The translations under genes and the position numbers were made by a program. Shown here piece after piece: positions 36,099-43,074 of a DNA stretch of 64,000 bases. The notes under the pieces are model-generated. The model was not told where the DNA came from. It made no database searches and saw only the letters and a list, made by a program, of their open reading frames with translations. Source of the stretch: Paraburkholderia sp. BCC1884 (lineage in GTDB: Bacteria > Pseudomonadota > Gammaproteobacteria > Burkholderiales > Burkholderiaceae). How positions within the stretch are numbered: position 1 is the stretch's first letter; each line of letters opens with the position of its first letter. Location of the stretch: NCBI RefSeq assembly GCF_900996225.1, contig NZ_CAAJGL010000065.1, forward strand, positions 33,376 to 97,375. Reading direction: 5' to 3'.

Positions 36099-37835
36099 AT
36101 GAAAGCTTCCCGTTTCTTTATCGGCACCCTGAAAGAAGCTCCGGCAGACGCCGAGATCGTCAGCCATCAGCTGATGGTGCGCGCCGGCATGATCCGTCGC
36201 GTCGCCGGCGGTATTTATAGCTACCTGCCAGTCGGGCTGCGCTCGATCCGCAAGGTGGAAGCCATCGTGCGCGAAGAGATGAACCGGGCGGGCGGGATCG
36301 AGTTGTTGATGCCGGCCGTGCAGCCGGCCGAGTTGTGGCAGGAGTCGGGCCGCTGGGAAAAGTACGGCCCGGAACTGCTGCGCTTCAAGGACCGCCGGCA
36401 AGGCGATTTCGTCCTGGGGCCGACTCACGAAGAAGTCGTCACCGACATCGCGCGCGCGCAGATCAAGAGCTACCGTCAGTTGCCGGTGAACTTCTACCAG
36501 GTCCAGACGAAGTTCCGCGACGAAATCCGTCCGCGGTTCGGCGTGATGCGCGGTCGCGAGTTCATCATGAAAGACGCCTACTCGTTCGACAAGGACGTGG
36601 AAGGCCTGCGCGAGTCGTATCGCAAGATGTATGAGGCTTATGTGCGCATCTTCACGCGCCTTGGTCTGGAGTTCCGCGCGGTGGCGGCGGACAACGGTTC
36701 GATCGGCGGCAGCGGCTCGCATGAGTTTCACGTGATCGCCGACACGGGTGAAGACGCGATCGCGTATTGCCCGACTTCGGATTTCGCCGCGAACGTCGAA
36801 GCGGCTGAAGCGCTGCCGCTCTACGCCGAACGCGCGGCGCCCGCCGAGGAAATGAAGAAGACCGCCACGCCGGGCAAGGCGAAGTGCGAGGCGGTGGCCG
36901 AGTTGCTGAACATTCCGCTCGAGCGCACGATCAAGTCGATCATCCTCGCCACGGAAAACGAAGGCGCCGAGCCGACCATCTGGTTGCTCATGCTGCGCGG
37001 CGATCACGATCTGAACGAGATCAAGGCGAGCAAGCTGCCGGGTCTGGCCGACTTCCGCATGGCAACCGAAGCAGAAATCATCGAGACCTTCGGCACGCCG
37101 CCGGGTTACCTCGGTCCGCTCAATACGAAGAAGCCGGTCAAGGTCGTCGCGGATCGCACGGTCGCAAATATGAGCGACTTCGTGGTCGGTTCGAACGAGG
37201 TGGATTTCCATACCACCGGCGTGAACTGGGGCCGCGATCTGCCGGAACCGGTAGTGGCCGACATCCGCAACGTCAAGAAGGGCGATCCGTCGCCGGACGG
37301 TAAGGGCGTGATCGAGATTTGCCGCGGCATCGAAGTGGGCCACGTGTTCCAGCTCGGCACCAAGTATTCGGAGGCGATGAACGCGACCTGCCTCGACGAA
37401 ACCGGCAAGCCGCGCCCGATGGAAATGGGCTGCTACGGCATCGGCATCACCCGTATCCTGGGCGCTGCGATCGAACAGAATTTCGACGACAAAGGCATCA
37501 TCTGGCCGGAATCGATTGCACCGTTCGAAGTCGTGCTGTGCCCGATGGGCTATGACCGCAGCGAGGCCGTGCGCGAACAGGCCGACAAGCTGTACGCGGA
37601 ACTGGCCGAAGCGGGCGTCGACGTGATTCTCGACGACCGTGGCGAGCGTCCGGGCGTGATGTTCGCCGACTGGGAGCTGATCGGTGTGCCGCATCGCCTG
37701 GTGATCGGCGACCGTGGTCTCAAAGACGGCAAGCTCGAATACCAGGGGCGCCGCGACGCCGAAGCGACGCTGCTGCCGGTCGAAGACGCCGCGCAAACGG
37801 TGATCGGCAAGGTTCGCTCAGCGTTGGCAGGCTAA
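36099..37835 (+). CDS. proS: Prolyl-tRNA synthetase (bacterial type)
   Basis: 578 residues. Class II synthetase with motif 1 region ([28 protein letters not shown]), motif 2 [25 protein letters not shown] and motif 3 [13 protein letters not shown]. The long insert between motifs 2 and 3 (about 230-400) is the Ala-tRNA-Pro editing domain, so this is the bacterial rather than archaeal type. A C-terminal anticodon-binding domain follows. It charges tRNA-Pro; a tRNA-Pro(CGG) gene lies 6 kb away. Confidence 0.97.
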   Translation: MKASRFFIGTLKEAPADAEIVSHQLMVRAGMIRRVAGGIYSYLPVGLRSIRKVEAIVREEMNRAGGIELLMPAVQPAELWQESGRWEKYGPELLRFKDRRQGDFVLGPTHEEVVTDIARAQIKSYRQLPVNFYQVQTKFRDEIRPRFGVMRGREFIMKDAYSFDKDVEGLRESYRKMYEAYVRIFTRLGLEFRAVAADNGSIGGSGSHEFHVIADTGEDAIAYCPTSDFAANVEAAEALPLYAERAAPAEEMKKTATPGKAKCEAVAELLNIPLERTIKSIILATENEGAEPTIWLLMLRGDHDLNEIKASKLPGLADFRMATEAEIIETFGTPPGYLGPLNTKKPVKVVADRTVANMSDFVVGSNEVDFHTTGVNWGRDLPEPVVADIRNVKKGDPSPDGKGVIEICRGIEVGHVFQLGTKYSEAMNATCLDETGKPRPMEMGCYGIGITRILGAAIEQNFDDKGIIWPESIAPFEVVLCPMGYDRSEAVREQADKLYAELAEAGVDVILDDRGERPGVMFADWELIGVPHRLVIGDRGLKDGKLEYQGRRDAEATLLPVEDAAQTVIGKVRSALAG

Positions 37836-37847
37836 GCGGGGCGGACG

Positions 37848-38447
37848 GTGGAGTACACCTTCCTCTCCGCCACCATTCTGCTGATTCTGATCACCGACCC
37901 GCTCGGCAACATTCCGCTCTTCATCAGTTGTCTACGCGGAGTGGCGCCGAAGCGGCGCACGATCGTCATTCTCCGTGAGGTGGCGATCGCCTTTGCGATC
38001 TTGCTGGTGTTCATGGTGGTCGGGCAAGGCTTCCTGCGCATGATGAGCCTGACCGACCAGTCGTTGCGGATCGGCGGCGGCATCGTGTTGTTCCTGATCG
38101 CACTCAGAATGGTGTTCCCGCATCCCGACGGTCCGTTCGGCGGTGACACGCGTGGCGGCGAGCCTCTGATCGTGCCGCTCGCGATTCCTGCCCTGGCGGG
38201 ACCTTCGGCTCTGGCCACGGTGATGCTGCTGACGTCGCAGGCACCGGGCAAGATGTTCGAGTGGATCGGCGCGCTGACCGTCACGATGATCGTCTGCGCA
38301 ATCGTGCTGATGCTGGCCGAACGCATTCAGGCCTGGCTCGGCGAGCGCGCGATGATGGCTTTCGAGCGCTTGATGGGTCTGGTGCTGGTGGCGATCTCGG
38401 TGGAAATGATGCTGGGTGGCATCCGGTCGTTCGTGCATCAACTGTGA
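37848..38447 (+). CDS. MarC-family integral membrane protein
   Basis: 199 residues from GTG at 37848, 12 bp after proS. It consists of six hydrophobic segments, with the family signatures LITDPLGNIPLFISCLRG near the start and PLAIPALAGPSALATVMLL in the middle. MarC/YhgN proteins are inner-membrane proteins of unknown function; the early link to multiple antibiotic resistance has not held up. Probably co-transcribed with proS. Confidence 0.88.
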   Translation: MEYTFLSATILLILITDPLGNIPLFISCLRGVAPKRRTIVILREVAIAFAILLVFMVVGQGFLRMMSLTDQSLRIGGGIVLFLIALRMVFPHPDGPFGGDTRGGEPLIVPLAIPALAGPSALATVMLLTSQAPGKMFEWIGALTVTMIVCAIVLMLAERIQAWLGERAMMAFERLMGLVLVAISVEMMLGGIRSFVHQL

Positions 38448-38484
38448 CCGATCGACGCCCCCGAGTCACGAACGCACAGCCAAC

Positions 38485-38516
38485 AAAAAAGCGGCCCATC
38501 TGGGCCGCTTTTTTTT
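38485..38516. terminator. Bidirectional terminator between marC-type gene and hpt
   Basis: AAAAAAGCGGCCCA-TC-TGGGCCGCTTTTTT: 8 bp GC stem extended by A/T arms, lying between two convergent genes and ending in T runs on both strands. Confidence 0.92.
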
Positions 38517-38536
38517 ATCCAGCGAAGGAAGAAGCC

Positions 38537-39088
38537 TTAAGCCCCTTCAGTCAACGCACGGATCGTCGGCAGGTTACGCCAATAACCCTTCGCATCCATG
38601 CCGCAGCCGAACACATAGCGGTCCGGCACTTCGAAGCCGCAGTAGTCCGGACGCAGCGGCTTGGCCTTCGGAATGATCTTCTCGCACAGCACCGCGCTCA
38701 GGAAGCGCTTCGCACCCATCGCGAGGATGCGGTCGCGGATCGCGGCCATCGTCTCGCCTTCGTCGAGGATGTCGTCGAGCACCAGCACGACGCGATCCTT
38801 CACCGACTCGGCCGGTGCCACGCGCCACTGCATCTCGTTGCCGCCCTTGGTGGTGTTGCGGTAGCGGGTGAGGTGGATGTAGTCGAACTCGAGCGGGAAA
38901 TCGAGATGCGGCAGGAGCATGCCGGTGAACACCGCCGCGCCACCCATGACCGACAGCACGAGCGGGAAGTCCTCGCTCATCTCGTTGCGGATGGCCTCTG
39001 CCATGCCGCTGATCGACGCGTTGACGTCGTCGGCCGAAACGATTTCTTCGGAGTGGCTAAAAATGTGGAGAGCTTCTTCGCGGTTCAT
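38537..39088 (-). CDS. hpt: Hypoxanthine-guanine phosphoribosyltransferase
   Basis: 183 residues. The PRPP-binding loop VVLVLDDILDEGETM is at 100-114, and the flexible loop region YIHLTRYRNTTKGG at 70-83. C-terminal DYCGFEVPDRYVFGCGMD holds the purine-binding aromatic. The enzyme salvages hypoxanthine and guanine to IMP and GMP. The preference between substrates cannot be read from the sequence. Confidence 0.9.
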   Translation of the reverse strand: MNREEALHIFSHSEEIVSADDVNASISGMAEAIRNEMSEDFPLVLSVMGGAAVFTGMLLPHLDFPLEFDYIHLTRYRNTTKGGNEMQWRVAPAESVKDRVVLVLDDILDEGETMAAIRDRILAMGAKRFLSAVLCEKIIPKAKPLRPDYCGFEVPDRYVFGCGMDAKGYWRNLPTIRALTEGA

Positions 39089-39228
39089 GACGTCTGACGG
39101 GCGGTGACTGTATACATAGTGTGGGAGAGAACGGCGGCGCGCGGTACAGAATAAACCCGCACTGAACGGAAGTCAGCGCTTTCCGGTGCGATTGCCTGCA
39201 CGGAAAGCGCGCGCCGTCTTGATCAAGC

Positions 39229-40596
39229 TTAGCGCATGCCGGGCATCATGCCCTTCATACCGCGCATCATTTTCTGCAGATTGCCGCCCTTGAGCTTCTT
39301 CATCATGGTGCGCATCTGGTCGTACTGATTCAGCATGCGGTTGACTTCCTGCACCTGCACGCCCGCGCCCGCGGCGATGCGACGCTTACGCGTGGCCTTG
39401 ATGAGTTCGGGCTTGGCGCGCTCCAGCGGCGTCATCGAATTGATGATGCCTTCCATGCGGCGCATCTGCGATTCGGCCATGCCCATGTTGGCGCCGGCGG
39501 CGGCTTGCTGGAACTGCGCGGGCAGCTTGTCCATCAGCGACGACAGGCCGCCCATGCTCTTCATCTGCGTGAGTTGCGCGCGGAAATCGTTGAGGTCGAA
39601 GTCGCCGCCTTTCTTGACCTTGTCGGCGAGCTTCTGCGCGGCCTGGACGTCGACGCCCTTCTGCGCCTCTTCGACGAGGGCGAGAATGTCGCCCATGCCG
39701 AGAATCCGGTTCGCCATGCGATCCGGGTAGAAGATTTCGAGGCCGTCGAGTTTTTCGGCGACGCCGACGAACTTGATCGGCTTGCCCGTGACGTGACGCA
39801 CGGAGAGCGCCGCGCCACCGCGCGAATCGCCGTCGAGTTTAGTGAGCACCACGCCGGTGAGCGGCAAAGCGTCGCTGAAGGCCTTGGCGGTGTTGACCGC
39901 GTCCTGACCCAGCATCGCGTCCACTACGAACAGCGTTTCCGCCGGCTTCAGTTCAGCGTGCAGCGCGGTGATTTCCGCCATCATCGCTTCGTCGATACCG
40001 AGACGGCCGGCCGTGTCGACCAGCAGCACGTCGTGATAGTGACGCTTGGCCCAGTCCACCGCGGCGCGCGCGATGTCGACCGGTTTCTGATCCGGCTCCG
40101 ACGGGAAGAAATCCGCGCCGACCTGCTCGGTCACCGCCTTCAACTGCGCGATAGCGGCAGGGCGGTAGACGTCGCACGAAACGGTCAGTACCTTTTTCTT
40201 GTACTTCTCGCGCAGGAGCTTGGCGAGCTTACCGACGGTGGTCGTCTTACCCGCACCCTGCAGACCCGCCATCAGGATGATGGCCGGCGGCGTGACGGCG
40301 AGATTGAGCTCGACCGCCTTGCCTTCATAGTCGCCGCCAATGATCGCGGTCAGCTCGCGCTGCACCACGCCGACCAGCGCCTGGCCTGGCGACAGGCTGC
40401 TAATGACCTCTTCGCCGAGCGCCTTCTCTTTCACCTTGGCGATGAACTCGCGCACGACGGGCAGCGCCACGTCGGCTTCGAGCAATGCCAGGCGCACCTC
40501 GCGCAGCATTTCCTGGGTGTTCGCCTCGGTGAGCCGGGCTTCGCCGCGCAGCGTCTTGACGACGCGCGCCATCCGTTGAGTCAGATTGTCGAGCAT
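39229..40596 (-). CDS. ffh: Signal recognition particle protein Ffh
   Basis: 455 residues from ATG at 40594-40596 (MLDNLTQRM). N domain, then G domain with P-loop GLQGAGKTTT (111-120), DTAGRLGIDE, TKLDGDSRGG; then the methionine-rich M domain ending in MKKLKGGNLQKMMRGMKGMMPGM, which binds signal sequences and 4.5S RNA. The SRP RNA gene is not in this window. It is divergent from the CcsA-like gene. Confidence 0.98.
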   Translation of the reverse strand: MLDNLTQRMARVVKTLRGEARLTEANTQEMLREVRLALLEADVALPVVREFIAKVKEKALGEEVISSLSPGQALVGVVQRELTAIIGGDYEGKAVELNLAVTPPAIILMAGLQGAGKTTTVGKLAKLLREKYKKKVLTVSCDVYRPAAIAQLKAVTEQVGADFFPSEPDQKPVDIARAAVDWAKRHYHDVLLVDTAGRLGIDEAMMAEITALHAELKPAETLFVVDAMLGQDAVNTAKAFSDALPLTGVVLTKLDGDSRGGAALSVRHVTGKPIKFVGVAEKLDGLEIFYPDRMANRILGMGDILALVEEAQKGVDVQAAQKLADKVKKGGDFDLNDFRAQLTQMKSMGGLSSLMDKLPAQFQQAAAGANMGMAESQMRRMEGIINSMTPLERAKPELIKATRKRRIAAGAGVQVQEVNRMLNQYDQMRTMMKKLKGGNLQKMMRGMKGMMPGMR

Positions 40597-40677
40597 GGGG
40601 AGCGATGAACAGTGCGGCCCGGGCAGCACGCGAAGCGGAAGACGTCGCGGAGTAGGGGCCTAGTGTAAACTTCGAAT

Positions 40678-41595
40678 ATGGATATTGTACTGTATGCCCT
40701 CACTGCGCTCCTCTACGGCGGTCTTGCCGTGGCCGGCTGGCGCTCGCACCGGCACGCCGCCGTGCGTCCCATGCTCGAGAGCGTGCCGCCGGTGCCGGTT
40801 GCGGCAGCGGCTCCGGCCGCGTCGGGCATGAGCTCGGCGGGGCGTGCGCTGCTGGGCGTCGCGCTCGCCGCGCACGGTGTGCTGCTGCATACCACCATCT
40901 TCCCGCAGAACGCGATGGTGTTCGGTTTTGCGTTCGCGCTGTCGGCGATGTTCTGGCTCGGCGCCGGCATCTACTGGATCGAGAGCTTCTTCTTTCCGCT
41001 CGACGGCCTGCGTCTTCTCGTGCTGCCGCTCGCCTGTGTGGCGTCGCTGATGCCGCTGGTGTTCGGCGGCGTGCGCGTGTTGCCGTATTCGGCCGCGCCG
41101 CTGTTCAAGCTGCATTTCCTGATCGCCAACATCGCCTATGGACTGTTCGCGATCGCGGCGCTGCACGCGATTCTGATGCTACTGGTCGAGCGGCGTCTGC
41201 ATGCGATGCGCGGCGGTGTCGCACAGCGGCATGCGGCCGCAGCGGGCAACGGCTGGTTGTCGAGCTGGCTCGACACGTTGCCGCCGCTGCTGACGCTGGA
41301 AAAATTGTTGTTCCGTCTGATCGGCGCGGGCTTCGTTCTGCTCACGCTGACGCTGGTCTCGGGCATTCTATTTAGCGAGCAACTGATCGACCGCGCCTTG
41401 CAGCTCGATCACAAGACCGTGTTCGCGATTCTTTCCTGGGTGATGTTCGGCGCGCTGCTCACCGCGCGCCGGGTGTCCGGCTGGCGCGGCCGTGCGGCAT
41501 TGCGCTGGGTGCTGGCTTCGTTCGTCGCGCTGCTGCTGGCGTACGTCGGCAGCCGTTTTGTTTTCGAGGTGCTATTGCACCGTGCTGTAGTGTGA
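40678..41595 (+). CDS. CcsA/CcmC-like cytochrome c assembly membrane protein
   Basis: 305 residues, strongly hydrophobic with about eight predicted membrane helices. The core region (PLFKLHFLIANIAYGLFAIAALHAILM and FAILSWVMFGALLTARRVSGWRGR AALRW) shows histidines in the helices that in this superfamily bind haem. It resembles the YpjD/HemX-like branch found next to ffh in many proteobacteria. A role in cytochrome c maturation or haem handling is inferred from the family; the tryptophan-rich WWD motif of true CcsA is not evident. Confidence 0.78.
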   Translation: MDIVLYALTALLYGGLAVAGWRSHRHAAVRPMLESVPPVPVAAAAPAASGMSSAGRALLGVALAAHGVLLHTTIFPQNAMVFGFAFALSAMFWLGAGIYWIESFFFPLDGLRLLVLPLACVASLMPLVFGGVRVLPYSAAPLFKLHFLIANIAYGLFAIAALHAILMLLVERRLHAMRGGVAQRHAAAAGNGWLSSWLDTLPPLLTLEKLLFRLIGAGFVLLTLTLVSGILFSEQLIDRALQLDHKTVFAILSWVMFGALLTARRVSGWRGRAALRWVLASFVALLLAYVGSRFVFEVLLHRAVV

Positions 41596-41602
41596 GCGTC
41601 CC

Positions 41603-41929
41603 ATGCGACAAATATTTCTGCTGATCCTGTTGTTCATCGTCGGCCAGTGGCTGGTGAAGGCGCTGCGTCGTCAAGACGCACGAGCGTCGCAGCGCACCGG
41701 AACCGGCGCGAACGGCGCAAGCGGCACGAAGGGCCAGGCCGGTGCGAATGGCGGCGCGCAGCCTGCGGCCCAGGCGCAACCGCAACTCCCCGAGCCGATG
41801 ATCCGCTGCGTCGAGTGCGGCGTGCATGCGCCCAGGAGCGATTCCGTGGTGGTGGCGGGGCAGCCGTTCTGCAGCGCCTCGCACGCGCAGCGTCACGGCG
41901 CGCGACCCTCGGGACGCGACGCTCGATGA
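41603..41929 (+). CDS. PP0621-type small membrane protein
   Basis: 108 residues. An N-terminal membrane helix (IFLLILLFIVGQWLVKAL) precedes a Gly/Ala/Gln-rich linker and a C-terminal metal-binding-like segment MIRCVECGVHAP with a later FCSASHAQRH (C-x2-C and C-x3-H), suggesting a small zinc site. Proteins of this type lie between ffh/ccsA-like genes and ampD in beta- and gamma-proteobacteria. The function is unknown. The stop overlaps the ampD start (ATGA). Confidence 0.72.
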   Translation: MRQIFLLILLFIVGQWLVKALRRQDARASQRTGTGANGASGTKGQAGANGGAQPAAQAQPQLPEPMIRCVECGVHAPRSDSVVVAGQPFCSASHAQRHGARPSGRDAR

Positions 41930-42522
41930 GCGTCGAGTTCGCCGTCGACGCCGACGGTTGGGTCGCCGCAGCACGCCAGCTTGCTTCGCCTAACTTCGAA
42001 GCGCGACCCGAAGGGGCTGTGCCGACGCTCGTCGTCGTGCACAACATCAGCCTGCCGCCGAAGGAATTCGGCGGCACCGCGATTGCCGAGCTGTTCCTCA
42101 ACACGCTCGACTGCGACGCCCATCCGTACTACGACTCGCACCTGCGCGGCGTGCGGGTGTCGGCGCATTTCGTAATCCATCGCGACGGCGCGCTCGAGCA
42201 GTTCGTGTCGTGCAACGAGCGCGCGTGGCACGCCGGCCCATCGAATTTTTTCGGCCGCGAACGCTGCAACGATTTCTCGATCGGCATCGAACTGGAGGGC
42301 AGCGACACCACTGCCTTCGAAGCGGCGCAATACCGCACCCTCGGTGCCCTCGTGAGCGCGCTGAAGGCCCGCTATCCGGTCGAAGCGTTGGCCGGTCACT
42401 CCGACATCGCGCCGGGTCGCAAGACCGATCCGGGGCCACATTTCGAGTGGCAGCGACTGCAGCGCGACACCGCGCTCGCCGATCGGTATTTCCCCTATCT
42501 CAAGTTTTCCAAAACGCGGTAA
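41926..42522 (+). CDS. ampD: 1,6-anhydro-N-acetylmuramyl-L-alanine amidase AmpD
   Basis: 198 residues, from the ATG overlapping the preceding stop. Amidase_2 domain with zinc-ligand regions TLVVVHNISLPP (H39), HFVIHRDGALEQFV and GHSDIAPGRKTDPGPHF, where the last His and Asp complete the site. The cytoplasmic enzyme removes the peptide from anhydro-muropeptides in cell wall recycling and so controls AmpR-dependent beta-lactamase induction where that system exists. No signal peptide, consistent with cytoplasmic AmpD. Confidence 0.95.
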   Translation: MSVEFAVDADGWVAAARQLASPNFEARPEGAVPTLVVVHNISLPPKEFGGTAIAELFLNTLDCDAHPYYDSHLRGVRVSAHFVIHRDGALEQFVSCNERAWHAGPSNFFGRERCNDFSIGIELEGSDTTAFEAAQYRTLGALVSALKARYPVEALAGHSDIAPGRKTDPGPHFEWQRLQRDTALADRYFPYLKFSKTR

Positions 42523-42651
42523 CGCCCCTTTGCGCGACTTCCCGCGATGCGAGGAGAACAAGGCGCCGCCTCGTTCTCCGGGGAGTCGTGTTCACGCCGT
42601 ATTCGCGCCGCGCGATGCAAAAGTCAAGACTTCGAAAGCAAATAAATCGAT

Positions 42652-42679
42652 TTGACCTGTCTCGAAACTCCACTATACT
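42652..42679 (+). promoter_or_regulatory. Sigma-70 promoter of nrdA
   Basis: TTGACC at 42652-42657 and TATACT at 42674-42679 with a 16-bp spacer. The -10 lies inside the first NrdR-box-like sequence, as expected for repression by occlusion. The site is about 395 bp before the nrdA start codon. Confidence 0.8.
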
Positions 42680-42715
42680 TGGTGCCAGAAATTCGGTTTT
42701 GCACTATATCTTGTG
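42671..42715 (+). promoter_or_regulatory. Pair of NrdR-box-like sites
   Basis: CACTATACTTGGTG at 42671-42684 and CACTATATCTTGTG at 42702-42715. Both resemble the partly palindromic NrdR box (core ACTATAT-A-GT). Their starts are 31 bp apart, about three helical turns, the spacing known for functional NrdR box pairs upstream of ribonucleotide reductase genes in other bacteria. NrdR is an ATP/dATP-sensing zinc-finger repressor; its gene is not in the window. Confidence 0.8.
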
Positions 42716-42721
42716 TTGTGC

Positions 42722-42766
42722 TGTGCATAACCATGTGAATAACTGAGTGCATAACCGAGTGAATAA
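42722..42766 (+). promoter_or_regulatory. Array of four DnaA-box-like 9-mers at 12-bp spacing
   Basis: TGTGCATAA (42722), TGTGAATAA (42734), AGTGCATAA (42746) and AGTGAATAA (42758), each starting exactly 12 bp after the last. The first two match the DnaA box complement TGTGNATAA fully and the others differ only at the first base. DnaA is a known regulator of nrdAB in E. coli. The array lies within the predicted nrdA leader, immediately after the second NrdR-like box. Confidence 0.65.
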
Positions 42767-43074
42767 GTCAGCGGCGCCCGCTCCTCGAGCATGGCGCCGC
42801 AAGCATTCCAGAGCATCGAAAAAAATTCCTGGGGCGTAGCCGGCAAGACCACCGGCGGCATCCAGAAGCTTTCAGGAAAGGGGCTTAGCCAGTGATCGCG
42901 ACACACATGATGAAGACCGTTACGAATTCGAATCAGGCTTCATCGCTGTCGCATCCCGCCAACCGGCTCAGCCGGCCTTTTTCCTGCACCCCATCGCTTG
43001 CGCACGCGGCGGCGCAGCGTTCGTTTTAATCCGCGGATTTTCCCGCAACATTTCCAGGACCAGGAGCTTTGCAC

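Larger units (their letters stand above)
42523..43074. other. Long control region and leader upstream of nrdA
   Basis: 552 bp with no credible gene. The left part (42523-42650) has no recognised feature. Bases 42652-42766 hold the promoter, NrdR-box-like and DnaA-box-like sites annotated separately. From the predicted transcript start near 42686 the leader would be about 390 nt, unusually long; its downstream part (42767-43050) shows no obvious riboswitch fold or small ORF. Confidence 0.7.

Noticed and set aside
36051..37796. 581-codon open frame opposite proS
   Set aside because: Antisense shadow in high-GC DNA; Arg/His-rich, no family features, while proS on the other strand is a complete known enzyme.
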